This document shows, one piece after another, positions 43,531 through 55,190 of a stretch of DNA of 64,000 nt (position 1 is its first letter; each line of letters starts with the position of its first letter). A program made the translations under genes and the position numbers. The stretch is from positions 33,782,948-33,846,947 of the forward strand of contig OX621236.1 in assembly GCA_951640165.1 (NCBI GenBank). Direction: 5' to 3'. This DNA comes from Pseudoips prasinana (Eukaryota; Arthropoda; Insecta; Lepidoptera; Nolidae). The notes beneath the pieces are model-generated. The model searched no databases. It had not been told where the DNA came from and was given only the letters and a program-made list of their open reading frames with translations.

Positions 43531-44689
43531 TGTACCTATTTAACAACCTTTGACTTATGTATGCTAACAATGAAATTAGAGCTTCATTCTTTGTATAATT
43601 TACACACATTTATGCTTTGTAATTTTGTACTCGTAAGATAATGAGAATTTCAAAAATAGGCCGGCAAAATATTACCAAGATTGTTCAAGATAGTAAAGTT
43701 TAAATTGACTGCTGTTAGTGTTATTTTATCAATAACCACTTAAGCCTTTGGTATGTATTTGCTATGAGTCTGTATGTACTTTTATACCTAGACTAGGGAA
43801 TAGATGTGAGCACATTAACCATTGTACCACCCCTGCAGTAACCACAACTAACCTCTTCCTACGTATCAATTTCTTGGTTTGATAAATATCCTGTCAAACA
43901 AAGGCGAATACAGTAAAAACTCTACATACAATAGATATACTCAACCAAAGAAAACAAAACATATGGTACGCTTTCCCACGGTTATTAATGATATCAACAT
44001 TAATTGGACATGTAGGCGGTAGTCGATAGAATTATGGAATCACTTGAGTTCTATTAATCGTTGTATTAGAGCAATTATTGGCCCTCTAGATATACGCCAT
44101 CTACAAAGCCACGCACTACGAAAGCTGCTTTTATCAGTAACAGTAATTTAATCGGAATCTTTTGGTGTATAATGAAGAAGTTTTAACTTACATGTAAAAC
44201 TGTTGTCACCTTTGCAGCATCGCTTACCAGCTTACGCCTCTGATATTGTCTTCGATCCCAAGCTCACAAGCCAGATATACTTAATATAAACAAACATTAA
44301 ATATCAAACTACATATATTATAAAACTGAATAAACCAAAAGATCATAAGGAATCACTAGGAATAATTAACCACATTCAGAATTAAAATGAAAAATAGTAA
44401 AAGCATTAAATAAAGAGAGCTAAAACTTTTCAAGCGATTCAATAAATAATAAACTAAAATAAAACAATTACAAAGAAATCTTAATCTATTCATCAAAGTC
44501 ATAAACAAGTTCTAAAAACTAATAGAAAAGGGTTCTACCCTGTCAGTTGTAAACACAGGCCTTTCCTAAAAGTACCGAAAGATTAAAAAAAAATAAGAAT
44601 ACAAGTTTTTTTTGTGTTAGGCGAATGTCTTATTCGTAGCTTCGTGTATATGACGTGCCGATGCGCCACACGTGCTGTCATTTAAAGTA
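43531..44689. other. No gene seen
   Basis: AT-rich. The 43970-44150 stretch (GAATTATGGAATCACTTGAG; CCCTCTAGATATACGCCATC) may be an old repeat, but there is no second copy here. Confidence 0.4.
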
Positions 44690-44743
44690 GTACAGACGCC
44701 AGCACATCCAGCTACCTCAATCTGTCAAATTTATTTTATAGAT
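44690..44743. mobile_element. Foldback MITE copy 6, one arm only
   Basis: GTACAGACGCCAGCACATCC to TGTCAAATTTATTTTATAGA, then unrelated sequence. The loop and the second arm are missing. Confidence 0.75.
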
Positions 44744-45447
44744 CTATTTCTTTAGTCTGCTAATTTCGACAGTGAGTTTATTCTAATACCCTAGACCCTA
44801 TACTATCTCTGACGGTATGGTAACAGTAACACTTTCTCCAACGTACGCTGAAGCCGTAAAATGAACGCCCTGTCGCAGTTTTACCAAGAGCCTAGAGCAT
44901 GAAGCCCTTTAGAAACTGAGTGATAAATTTTCAAACGTTCAACAATGCCAGGTGTTGTAAGCATGCATTGGACTTACCAGTTACAACAGATAGGCCGTAT
45001 GATTGTTTTCTTAGTCATGTAAAAAAAGCATCTTCGACGAAAACAAGCTAGATTACTCATTAGTAGTAGGTAACAAACATTCGATTTTTAATTTCCTAGT
45101 TATGAATGCATTAAAAAGTATATATGCCTACATCGTTTATAGAAAACCAAACTCGAAAGCATAATGCGTAAGGAAATTATCACACTTTCGCGATCGTATT
45201 ATTGGGCCCACATTTTAAAAAGATAAAGTACGGCTGCTTAAGGGTATTTCTTTTTATATCAATAGCGACAACGTTTATTTTATTGTTGTGCATAAGATTT
45301 GCGCGACTTTTTATAAGTTGACTTTTGAAGTTAAAAATTGGGGCTACAATTACCTATAAAACAACCTAGTTGCGAATTGTTGCCTAATTTTAAGTTTAAA
45401 TAAATTCTAAAATAATCAAAAGAAACATTTTTTGTCGGGCAAATTTG
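44744..45447. other. No gene seen
   Basis: AT-rich sequence. Confidence 0.5.
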
Positions 45448-45712
45448 ACGGGCCTGTTGGCGTGGTTGGCAAATGCTTGCTTTTCACGCCAGAGGTCGTG
45501 GGTTCGATTCCCACCCAGGACAGATATTTGTGTGCATGAACATGTCTGTTTGTCCTGTGTCTGGGAGTAATTATCTATATAAGTATGTATTTACAAAAGA
45601 AAAGTAGTATATGTAATATATCAGTTATCTGATTTCCATAGTACAAGCTTTGCTTAGTTTGGGAGCAGATGGCCGTGTGTAAATAATGAGTAATAATGAC
45701 CCAGGATATTAT
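45448..45712 (+). mobile_element. tRNA-derived SINE (family S), best copy
   Basis: GGGCCTGTTGGCGTGGTTGG (A box), GAGGTCGTGGGTTCGATTCC (B box), GTTTGTCCTGTGTCTGGGAG, TTTCCATAGTACAAGCTTTG and GGCCGTGTGTAAATAATGAG, then the tail. Complete from head to tail. Confidence 0.8.
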
Positions 45713-46478
45713 TTATTTACATTTTCAATTAATGTTGCCGAATTTAGTTCGAAAAGAAAACTGTGTTTTGCGGACATTCAGCATATCCAACGCCCTTAAC
45801 CGTACCGTATGACCACACCAGATTCACTTTTTGCGTCTTATCCGGTTGTCAGAGGTTAAAAAGGGGGGTGATACTCATTTACTAATTTAGGAGCTACGGC
45901 GCCACTGACGCTCAACACAAAGATATAAACAAACACACAATCGTAAAATTCAAATACTCCTTTTGTCTTTAAGGAAAACCGACAAAAAAAAAACAAATAA
46001 CTGTTGTTTTTTAGTGAGTTCCGTGTACTCTAATTCCTTGTTCATCGTAGTACCGCTATTTCTTTTATATACTTACTAGAATCTTATTATTCCTCGCTTG
46101 TTCTCAACCTTATTTTCAAAATTAGATAAGTTGTTATATTCTAAGTACTTAACAAGAGAAAGGATGTCGCTTACGAGATTTGAATGTTGAAACAAAATAC
46201 CTTGCCTTATGAATCAAGCATAGTAAAATGCGGTAGTTAGGTCAGTTGGTTCCGAGAAATGGTAGTTAGGTCATTTGGTGCCGTGAACGTGAGAACCGGT
46301 AGTTATTTAGTTCAGTGTAGGGACCTTCAGGTGTCGAGATACGTCGTTAGTGGAGTTAACTGTTATTGAGGTCGATGACGTTTTAATACCCTTGAGTGCC
46401 TCGGCAATCGAGATTCTTTGGGGTAAAGAAACAATATAGCTAGGTGTCTTGTCCAGGATTGCTATCGTGAGATACAAA
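45713..46478. other. No gene; short imperfect tandem repeat
   Basis: At about 46230-46310 GGTAGTTAGGTCAGTTGGTT and GGTAGTTAGGTCATTTGGTG follow each other with a third diverged unit. Confidence 0.5.
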
Positions 46479-46655
46479 TCCCGCTAATATTATAAAGGCG
46501 AAAGTTTGTGAGTGTGTATGTTTGTTACTTCTTCACGTCTAAACGGCTGGAGCGATATTAATCAAATTTCGTATGGACTTAGCTGACAACCGGGATTGCC
46601 ACATAGGCTATAATGTATAAAGTTTAACGCGGGTAAAACCGCGGGGCACATCTAG
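46479..46655 (+). mobile_element. Helitron-like element (family A), well preserved
   Basis: 177 bp: A|TCCCGCTAATATTATAAAGG to the hairpin CGCGGGTAAAACCGCG, then GGGCACATCTAG|T. Confidence 0.75.
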
Positions 46656-46974
46656 TGCTAGATAAAAAGTTATCGAAATATCGTGAACCGTTTTCCAGAA
46701 CATGTCTGTATTATTTACAAATATTGCCTGTTTAATAGAATAGGGTTACGAAAAAGTTTTATAATGAACTTAAGAAATGAAATTCATTAGCGTCTGGTTG
46801 ACTGACAAAGTTCCGCAAGCAAGTGAACTTAGATTTATTCAATTTGATTTCAAATGCAACGAATTTTGAATGACAACAACGCAATCACAATAGGTAGACG
46901 GCGCGATTGCAATCTTTTGTACATTACATTATTGTTCTATTAGTGGACATTGCATTAATGTCAATATTTTTACG
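46656..46974. other. No gene seen
   Basis: AT-rich sequence. Confidence 0.5.
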
Positions 46975-47245
46975 TTATACAATAGAATACTCTTTATTAT
47001 ACACACTCATCATCATATTTAAGAGCTATGTTCTTGTCGGTGGAGCTTCTTCCAATCGTCTCGGTTTTCGGCGAGCGCTTTGACTTCTTGATACGACATT
47101 ACATCTATCTTTTCCTTTACCTGATCCATATAGGTCCTTCTTGGTCTTCTTCGTCCTCTCCTTGCCTCTATTTTGCCTCCAATAATATTCCTCATAAAGG
47201 TGTCATGTCGTATCAAGTGCCCTAACACCTTTCCCCTTCTATTAT
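46975..47245 (-). pseudogene. RTE-like LINE reverse-transcriptase C-terminus
   Basis: The minus frame from 47228 to a TAA at 47019 reads MLGHLIRHDTFMRNIIGGKI, then RRGRRRPRRTYMDQVKEKID and LAENRDDWKKLH. The order LGH-x-LRH, basic GRRRPR, W/Y-x-DQVKE and a terminal RxxWK is the C-terminal signature of endonuclease/reverse-transcriptase LINEs. After the stop come ATGATGATG and an AATAAAG signal, so the 3' end is intact. The reverse-transcriptase and endonuclease domains are missing, which is 5' truncation. Confidence 0.65.
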
Positions 47246-47404
47246 CACGTTATGTTATGATTATACACACTCAAACAGGATAAATAAATTGGACACAAAT
47301 GATACAATCTTGTACAATTGGCGGTCGTATCAAATTAAGCCATTAATTTCGGAGAACCTTTGTATTGATGGGATGGCTAATTATTTTAAGAAGTTCATAA
47401 TAAA

Positions 47405-47640
47405 TATCTTGAGAAAACTGCCATCTGATCCCAAAACTAGACAGAGCCTGAACTATGGCAACCAGACAACTGATAAACATACCTATATATTTCTAAATAC
47501 ATACAAATTATACATAAATTACACCCATCCAGAACAAATAAGCGTGTTTATCACACAAAGATATGTCCCGGGTGGGATTCGAACCCATGACCTCTAGGTT
47601 AGCAGACAAGGTTACTAACCACTAGTCTAAACTAATTTAA
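47405..47640 (-). mobile_element. tRNA-derived SINE (family S variant)
   Basis: CATCTGATCCCAAAACTAGA, then GGTGGGATTCGAACCCATGA (B box) and TTACTAACCACTAGTC (A-box side). A second copy lies at 49024-49259 through the duplication. Confidence 0.65.
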
Positions 47641-47757
47641 CGGGGCTTACCAACTACTTGGCAGCTTTAAGCTGTACGATGATCTAAGGAACCTGGAATG
47701 CGTGTCACATATAAACTCAAAACAGTTTTAAAGATCTGAAGGTGAAGCGCATGTACT

Positions 47758-47925
47758 GTCATCATCAGCATCATCATGTCAGCTGAAAATGCCCATTGTT
47801 GGATAAAGGCCTTTCCCAAGATCTCCACACTTCCACATTGCCGGTCTTGTGCTACCCGCATCCAGCGGCTTAGCACTCTACATAAAATGAACAAAACTTG
47901 AGAGGTGTCAAGGGACACCCGGATG
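47758..47925 (-). pseudogene. RTE-type LINE reverse-transcriptase end
   Basis: The minus frame reads LSRWMRVAQDRQCGSVEILG, then KAFIQQWAFSADMMMLMM. Family consensus is close to SRWMQVAQDR and GEAFVQQW, and the ATG-rich repeat that gives DMMM is the LINE tail. This copy links the LINE-tail family (CATGTCAGC...) to the coding end. Confidence 0.6.
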
Positions 47926-47962
47926 GAACGAAGTTATTTCTTTTTTTTTTTTTTCTTTTTTA

Positions 47963-48205
47963 TATCTAGGGACCATGTCACACAGATCATCCTAGCCCCA
48001 AACTAAGCAAAGCTTGTACTATGGGTACCAGGCGACGATATACATACTTATATAGATAGATAAATACTTAAATACATAGAAAACATCCATGACTCAGAAA
48101 CAAATATTTGTGCTCATCACACAAATATTTGCAGTTACCGGGATTCGAACCCAGGACCACCAGCTTCGCACGCAGGAGCACTACCAACTAGGCTACGGTG
48201 ACCGT
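47963..48205 (-). mobile_element. tRNA-derived SINE (family S variant)
   Basis: ATCTAGGGACCATGTCACAC, GGGATTCGAACCCAGGACCA and CTACCAACTAGGCTACGG. A T-rich run at 47941-47962 precedes it, consistent with the reversed A-tail. Repeated at 49582-49824. Confidence 0.7.
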
Positions 48206-48880
48206 CAATTTATTATGTACAAAAAACCTGTATGCACTCAACAAAAATAATCGTCGCGACACCACACTGTTCAATGCGAAATAGAAATGAAAATATCTGG
48301 CTTGCTTTCTATAAGAGAGAGAGAGAGTGAGAGACAGACAGAGAAACATGCGCACGCCGCACAGCTGTAAAAAGTGTCGTGACAACTATTAGTAAGAATT
48401 TTTTCCGTCTAGCCCCCTTTCACAACGCGCGATAAGGAACTTCGTTCCAAAAATAAGCTAAAACTAAACCTCTTTCGGCTGTAATGATGCTGATGATGAT
48501 GATGTACAGCTAAAGACGAAATCCTTTTCCATTCCTCATATTCTTGTAAACATTTCCAAGAACGACTGCTAGTTTTTCTCGGTATTTTAATATTACCTCC
48601 TTTACTTACGGAACTACTTACTAGAGAAACTTTACTCGTTTCTGTTATTTATGCTTACTTCATAAGTCCATTAGTGTTTTACTGGATTTCTTTCCTTATG
48701 TCACGAGAATTAAGCGGGTGCTCAGGTGTCCCACGCGATTCTCTATCATACAAGGAAGTTAAGAAATTATTCCCATGTGTAGACTGAAGAAGCTATAGGT
48801 CGAATGATTTATAAGAACCTGCGGTTTACCTCACTTAGACTTTTCCTCGAGATTTAGGATCAGCACGTACTTTCATATTA
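48206..48880. other. No gene; (GA)n run
   Basis: GAGAGAGAGAGAGTGAGAGA at about 48314. The rest is unrecognised; its duplicate is at 49825-50498. Confidence 0.5.
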
Positions 48881-48884
48881 ATTG

Positions 48885-48983
48885 TAGCCGGTTGGCGTCG
48901 TTGGTAAATGCTTGCCTTTCACGCCGCAGGTCGTGAACTCGATTCCCAATCAGGACAGATATTTGTGTTCATGAACATGTCTG
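48885..48983 (+). mobile_element. SINE family S, cut by the duplication junction
   Basis: GGTTGGCGTCGTTGGTAAAT, CACGCCGCAGGTCGTGAACT and CATGAACATGTCTG, then the sequence switches to unit 2. The complete version is at 50504-50730. Confidence 0.75.
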
Positions 48984-49023
48984 TTGATGGGATGGCTAAT
49001 TATTTTAAGAAGTTCATAATAAA

Positions 49024-49259
49024 TATCTTGAGAAAACTGCCATCTGATCCCAAAACTAGACAGAGCCTGAACTATGGCAACCAGACAACTGATAAACATA
49101 CCTATATATTTCTAAATACATACAAATTATACATAAATTACACCCATCCAGAACAAATAAGCGTGTTTATCACACAAAGATATGTCCCGGGTGGGATTCG
49201 AACCCATGACCTCTAGGTTAGCAGACAAGGTTACTAACCACTAGTCTAAACTAATTTAA
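49024..49259 (-). mobile_element. SINE family S variant, duplicated copy
   Basis: Identical by eye to 47405-47640. Confidence 0.65.
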
Positions 49260-49376
49260 CGGGGCTTACCAACTACTTGGCAGCTTTAAGCTGTACGATG
49301 ATCTAAGGAACCTGGAATGCGTGTCACATATAAACTCAAAACAGTTTTAAAGATCTGAAGGTGAAGCGCATGTACT

Positions 49377-49544
49377 GTCATCATCAGCATCATCATGTCA
49401 GCTGAAAATGCCCATTGTTGGATAAAGGCCTTTCCCAAGATCTCCACACTTCCACATTGCCGGTCTTGTGCTACCCGCATCCAGCGGCTTAGCACTCTAC
49501 ATAAAATGAACAAAACTTGAGAGGTGTCAAGGGACACCCGGATG
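49377..49544 (-). pseudogene. RTE-type LINE end, duplicated copy
   Basis: Identical by eye to 47758-47925 and encodes the same KAFIQQWAFSADMMM segment. Confidence 0.6.
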
Positions 49545-49581
49545 GAACGAAGTTATTTCTTTTTTTTTTTTTTCTTTTTTA

Positions 49582-49824
49582 TATCTAGGGACCATGTCAC
49601 ACAGATCATCCTAGCCCCAAACTAAGCAAAGCTTGTACTATGGGTACCAGGCGACGATATACATACTTATATAGATAGATAAATACTTAAATACATAGAA
49701 AACATCCATGACTCAGAAACAAATATTTGTGCTCATCACACAAATATTTGCAGTTACCGGGATTCGAACCCAGGACCACCAGCTTCGCACGCAGGAGCAC
49801 TACCAACTAGGCTACGGTGACCGT
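49582..49824 (-). mobile_element. SINE family S variant, duplicated copy
   Basis: Identical by eye to 47963-48205. Confidence 0.7.
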
Positions 49825-50503
49825 CAATTTATTATGTACAAAAAACCTGTATGCACTCAACAAAAATAATCGTCGCGACACCACACTGTTCAATGCGAAA
49901 TAGAAATGAAAATATCTGGCTTGCTTTCTATAAGAGAGAGAGAGAGTGAGAGACAGACAGAGAAACATGCGCACGCCGCACAGCTGTAAAAAGTGTCGTG
50001 ACAACTATTAGTAAGAATTTTTTCCGTCTAGCCCCCTTTCACAACGCGCGATAAGGAACTTCGTTCCAAAAATAAGCTAAAATAAACCTCTTTCGGCTGT
50101 AATGATGCTGATGATGATGATGTACAGCTAAAGACGAAATCCTTTTCCATTCCTCATATTCTTGTAAACATTTCCAAGAACGACTGCTAGTTTTTCTCGG
50201 TATTTTAATATTACCTCCTTTACTTACGGAACTACTTACTAGAGAAACTTTACTCGTTTCTGTTATTTATGCTTACTTCATAAGTCCATTAGTGTTTTAC
50301 TGGATTTCTTTCCTTATGTCACGAGAATTAAGCGGGTGCTCAGGTGTCCCACGCGATTCTCTATCATACAAGGAAGTTAAGAAATTATTCCCATGTGTAG
50401 ACTGAAGAAGCTATAGGTCGAATGATTTATAAGAACCTGTGGTTTACCTCACTTAGACTTTTCCTCGAGATTTAGGATCAGCACGTACTTTCATATTAAT
50501 TGT

Positions 50504-50730
50504 AGCCGGTTGGCGTCGTTGGTAAATGCTTGCCTTTCACGCCGCAGGTCGTGAACTCGATTCCCAATCAGGACAGATATTTGTGTTCATGAACATGTCT
50601 GTTTGTCCTGAGTTGGGGTTCAATTATCTATATAAGTATCTGTTTACAAAAGATTCCATAGTAGAAGCTCTGCTTAGTTTAGGATCAGATGGCTGTGTGT
50701 GTATAATGTGCCAGGATATTATTTTTGTTC
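50504..50730 (+). mobile_element. SINE family S, uninterrupted
   Basis: GGTTGGCGTCGTTGGTAAAT through GTTTGTCCTGAGTTGGGGTT to GATCAGATGGCTGTGTG. It is the intact original of the copy cut at 48983. Confidence 0.75.
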
Positions 50731-51104
50731 TTTTTTAACCGACTTCTAAAGGAGGAGGTTCTCAAGTTCACCGGTATTTTTTTTTATTTTATTATTATTA
50801 ACCGTTAGAAACATATGTTATATTGACCCAAGTCAGGCCGCTGAAGGAATGCGTTCTTGCCTTGACGTTCTGTCAGTTCTCATATTATTCATTTTAGTTC
50901 AATATATTAATGATTATATATATTGTCAATTGACATAATAATTTCGTTTTTATATGATTATATCTTACTAGGGAAAATACAAAAAAATAAATATTTTTAT
51001 CGTAAATTCAACCGTAACTTATATATACATGCATTCTTTAGCGGCCGGACTTAAGATAACTACGTTGAAATATCTTAAATATTGTTAGGTTATTTTTTAT
51101 ATCT
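50731..51104. other. No gene seen
   Basis: TTAACCGACTTCTAAAGGAG at 50737 recalls a common lepidopteran repeat start, but no second copy is in the window. Confidence 0.35.
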
Positions 51105-51660
51105 CAGGGCAACAAACGAGCAAGTGGGTCGCTTGATGATATAATTATTATTAAAAAAAATGTTGCTGCTCGTAGACTTTAAAAAAGCGCTTGTAAATAG
51201 TCAGAACATGTTTGTAGTAATACAGTTATTATTTCTAGTTACTTATTACAGATATTTAGGTACACGGAATGTTAAAACATTTATACAATTTATTTTATAA
51301 TGGTAGTGACATTTAGCTAGCTTGTATTAAGTTATTGTCAAGGAGATTATGTTTAGTTGAAGTTTTTAATATTATGTATTGAAATTTAAATTTTACAACA
51401 TATTGTCTGAATGGTTCTGTCTATATTAAGGTATGAATTCAGTATTATTATTATAACGGACCTTGTCTTTAAAACGACGGTCGCGCTTTAATGCTACCAC
51501 CGGATCCAATGCGCCCCAACTGAGAAGACCCAGCGAAACAAACTCCGCAGGTTCATCTACTACCGGTTGAAGGTGAAGGTACTACCCCAGTCGGATGCTC
51601 TTTGAGCTTATGAACGCTGTGTCCTACCGCTCTTAGAAACTGCTACACCACGCGCGAGCA
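51105..51660. repeat. Family E pieces around a family C copy
   Basis: E-like GGGCAACAAACGAGCAAGTG at 51106-51137. Then family C from 51165 (CTCGTAGACTTTAAAAAAGC) to GGATCCAATGCGCCCC at about 51520, sense minus. Then E 3' sequence (GGTGAAGGTACTACCCCAGT) at about 51570-51660. The order suggests C inserted into E, although the middle of E is gone. Confidence 0.6.
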
Positions 51661-52267
51661 TTGTGCGGAAGTATTTACCTCTACATAATGAGTCCCATTA
51701 AAAAAAAAATGGCGCTTACGTACGTTTGCCTGTTCTTTGTTTTCTTATCGAGAATCGTCTTTTGTTTTTGCATATTGACTCAAATGTTCTCCAATTAACT
51801 AAACAAAGTGCCTTGACAATTCGCCACTTGAAAAATTCTTATGTGGTTGTCATTATTTGTATTGTTATTCGGTGTTGCCACTGGCTTAACATTACGCTAC
51901 GGGTCACTGACTCGCTTACGTAACGCTTTTTTTCTGCTTGACTAGTGAGAAGTTTAAGTGTATTACTTCAAGGCAATGTTCTGTCAAGTGTACGGAATAG
52001 AAATCTGGTATTAATACTATAGTACGGTGCATCCATTATTGCGGATTGTGGAGACGTGGTGACTCGGTAATTGCATAGCGAGATAGATATATATCGGACG
52101 TGTTCATCAGTCCGTTCTTGGTGTTAGTTAGTAATTAGATCAAGCATGTTTATGGAGGAAATTGATGGAAAACCGCATCATTATCTATGTTTCTCTAAAT
52201 TATTCTTTTTAGGGTTCCGTAAATTAGATATATGTTAGAAAATAATGAAATTTATTCAGTGCTCGGG
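51661..52267. other. No gene seen
   Basis: AT-rich. AGGGTTCCGTAAA at 52211 is a family G scrap. Confidence 0.45.
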
Positions 52268-52490
52268 TACTAACATATATTAAATTTATTTTATGGCATT
52301 ATTCGCAACGTAAAGCGTTAATCTAATCTCAAAAGCAGGGTGTTAGCAAGGGAATCCTAAATTTGACCTGTCAGGGTGTATCGTTTGTAGCCTAACGCAG
52401 AGCGCCTACCCCGGATTGGTAGATGGTGCTGGTTAGAGAACCGCCGGACTATTAAATTTATGATTTCCCCTTTTTGAGATTACAAACGTA
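52268..52490 (+). mobile_element. tRNA-like element (family V), diverged
   Basis: GGCATTATTCGCAACGTAAA, TAACGCAGAGCGCCTACCCC, GGATTGGTAGATGGTGCTGG and AAATTTATGATTTCCC align with the complement of 63560-63769. Its left inverted repeat has decayed. A scrap of the family is at 27412-27462. Confidence 0.6.
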
Positions 52491-52728
52491 TACTAGTACT
52501 CGTCGAGCTCCCAATGTAGTACCTAAATATAGTTAAATACAATATTAAAGTACCAAAAAATTATGAACTAGTCCGATCGTGCGGTCTGTTTTATCTGATT
52601 TTCAAAAGCCTTTTGAGAAGTGGAAAATTCTGTAGGCGCGTTGAGCACTTTTTGGTTAACCTAAACTCGGTTATCGACAGGTCACGCTTCCCATGTGATT
52701 ATAATATGTATACCTATTATATTTTAAA
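52491..52728. other. No gene seen
   Basis: AT-rich sequence. Confidence 0.5.
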
Positions 52729-53048
52729 CTAGCTGTGCGCCGCGGTTTTACCCGCGTTAAACTTTATAAATGATCACAGCTCTTTCCCCGTATGTGATAG
52801 CGTGATAATATGTAGCCTATATGTTGACCCGACCTCTTAGTAATATTCATGCCAAATTTTAATTAAATCCATGCAGTCCTTTTTGAGTTTAGCCCGGACA
52901 TACATACAGACAAACAGATAAACAGACAAAAATTCTAAAAACTATATTTTTGGCTTCGGTATCGATTGTAGATCACGCCCCAAGTATCCTTTTAAAAAAA
53001 TATTCAATGTACAGTTTTGACTTTCCTACGATTTTTTATGTGTATAGA
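52729..53048 (-). mobile_element. Helitron-like element (family B)
   Basis: Minus strand from A|TCTATACACATAAAAAATCG to the hairpin CGCGGGTAAAACCGCGG, then CGCACAG and CTAG|T. All terminal rules are met. Confidence 0.7.
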
Positions 53049-53989
53049 TTATTCAGATTAGAAATGTATAAAATAGTTTTCCTTCTATCACCAGTCCCCA
53101 TACACTGCCAGCATGTTTTTTTTTCTATAAGGAGTTCTTTCGACATAGTCCCATATTTAAATTTTGTCTGTTATTTGTTTCAATAGAATTAAAGACCTAG
53201 GCTTTATAAGTAAAAGTAGGTTCGTATTCTTTTAAACAGTAATTATAATCTTCTGTAATACGGTCGCATTATTTATGTGAAAGTTGGATCATGTGTCAGT
53301 CATACTCAGAAAAGGATTAATGTGACAAGAAAGAATAAAGGATTGGCAACAGCATAATATATTTTAATGTCACACTTTCTAAAGACATAAGAAATTAACT
53401 GTTGAACAAAAGTTGATTTACATAATAGTGCTCCATGCGAATCTCAATTAAGACAATTCAGCTATGTGTCAACTATATTGTATGTAATTTGGAAGATGTA
53501 GGTTTGCAACAGAATGAAGAAGTAAAGATGATTTCATAATATAGATTAATCTATATTATGAAATTATTGTGTCATCATAAGTCACCTTTGGCGCGAGCGT
53601 GTAATGAGTACAACGTTTTAATAAAAAAATCGACCAGTTGGATATATTTTCCGATGCATTCTAGCGTAAAATATTGGAAGCGTTAGCATAGGGACTCTTT
53701 CTTTTTCTTAGTCCAATAAGAACTTTTTTAATTGTCTTTATTGCATTTTAATCTATGTTAGTTATAGTATTTCTGTTTGTTTTAATTTTCAAACAACTTG
53801 TATGTATGGCAACGTTGTCTATGTTTAGTGTGTGTTGTGCATGCCTTTAATAGGTGTATATATAAGGACTGAATTATATAGTGAGCTAAGTATTTAAATG
53901 TTGTGTATGTATATACATATTATTATAGTCCTCCTTATCGATTTCGATAGCGGCGACCCTTCGAAATCACCTTCTTTGGTGTGCCCTTT
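53049..53989. other. No gene; perfect 34-bp palindrome at 53531-53564
   Basis: ATTTCATAATATAGATT and its exact complement join with no spacer. The rest is AT-rich. Confidence 0.55.
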
Positions 53990-54430
53990 GATAGCTAACG
54001 AACAATAAAGTAGGCCTGCCATGTTGTATGTATACGTATAGGTGGGCTTAGGCTTCTCTTTGCGTACTTTGCGTTTCTCAGTGAACAATTTATGGCGCTT
54101 TTCTTCAAAACAACTTATGCATTTGTGAATAGTAGAGCGCCAAGACGACCTGTGTAAAGTGAGCCTCTCCCAACCTGTAGGCTCCATAGCGCAAGCGTTC
54201 AGATGCCTCTTGAGTACATCCTTATAGCGGAGATGTTGACCACCTTGTTTCCGCTTACCTTCTGCCATCTCTGCCAGCAGTAAAATACTGCTTTGGGTAA
54301 ACGGTGGTCTTCCATGCGGAGGACGTGACCACACCACCTGAGCTGACGCTGCATGAGCAGGGCTTCCATGCCATACATGTGAGAACGACGCAAGACTTCC
54401 ATGTTGGGAACACTCACACACGTGTTGTGT
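53990..54430 (-). pseudogene. LINE reverse-transcriptase C-terminus, one frameshift
   Basis: The minus strand reads [20 protein letters not shown], then [20 protein letters not shown] in one frame. After a frameshift near 54270-54290 it continues in another as [20 protein letters not shown], then MEPTGWERLTLHRSSWRSTI. That order (LRW-x-GHV-x-RM, RLPK, GKR-x-GG, RYKD-LK, W-x-RL, SWR) is the C-terminus of LINE endonuclease/reverse transcriptases. The [13 protein letters not shown] sequence beyond looks non-LINE. Only the last 150 or so residues remain. Confidence 0.7.
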
Positions 54431-55047
54431 ATGTATACTGTTGGTGTGTCTATAATAATAAATAAATGTGAAGCCTACCAACCCGCACTAGGCTAGCGCT
54501 TAGGCTAGGGGGACAATTGTTTATCTCCTCTCATTGTGAGAAAAAACACTTGCGCTTCATCATATAAAGAGGAGTACCTCAAATTTTTTGCAATAGAAAT
54601 GGTATAGTTATGTCTGTGGGTATGAGTAAGCTCACCAGAGCGTTTCAGGGATACAGAGACAGGCATTATAGGATACGGTCACCAGTAATCATTAAGTAGG
54701 CCATACACTTGTTTCCAGACGTGAATGGTAGTAGATGAAAAAATCAGTGCAAGTTAATAAAATGAGTCCATACAACGGTAACATGTGCAACTGAAGCCAT
54801 ACATTTCCACCGCACCTAGAAGTTACCACTACCTACGCTTAAATAAATTATGTCACACAACATGTAAACAACTGCTTTAAATCTTAACAACTCGTAAGTC
54901 ACTTAGTATCTTTATTATTTAGAGACTTGATTGTTTCAATTGAAGTGCACATTGTGGCGTCCTGGACTAATTTGGACCAAGACGGCCGGTCTAAGTGCAT
55001 ACTAGCTATTTGCGCTGGACATATGTGCATAAGTGTCAATTGCATGA
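54431..55047. other. No gene seen
   Basis: AT-rich sequence. Confidence 0.5.
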
Positions 55048-55190
55048 TGGGGAGGAAAAAGGTCAGGTACAGGGCCGACGGCTGCACAGGCTCTCAAGGC
55101 GCGGGGTTGTAACACCGCCAACTTCCGTATTCCGGGTTGGTACTGTGAATATTTGTTACAGAAAAATCCTAGTATTTTTTTTTGGCAGGG
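55048..55190 (-). mobile_element. SINE family U fragment
   Basis: GTCAGGTACAGGGCCGACGG, AACACCGCCAACTTCCG and GGCAGGGCCTGG are complements of 9790-9930. Both ends of the SINE are missing. Confidence 0.55.

Larger units (their letters stand above)
47365..48983. repeat. 1.62-kb tandem duplication, unit 1
   Basis: This 1619-bp segment is repeated head-to-tail at 48984-50601. By eye only two differences were found: a C lost near 48464 and a C-to-T change (GCGG to GTGG, 48822 versus 50440). It contains two minus-strand SINEs, a LINE tail, a poly-T run, a (GA)n run and the start of a plus-strand SINE. Confidence 0.95.
48984..50601. repeat. 1.62-kb tandem duplication, unit 2
   Basis: 1618 bp, nearly identical to unit 1. 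The left junction is GTCTGTT|GATGGG and TT is shared by both parent ends (TATTGATGGG and GTCTGTTTGTCC), a 2-bp microhomology. Confidence 0.95.

Noticed and set aside
45448..45530. Functional tRNA genes at the SINE heads
   Set aside because: A and B boxes are present, but acceptor stems do not pair and each is followed by the conserved SINE body.
53894..54481. 195-residue minus-strand frame as a host gene
   Set aside because: Its middle is LINE reverse-transcriptase C-terminus and its two ends are unrelated frameshifted or non-coding sequence. The true LINE frame upstream is in another register.
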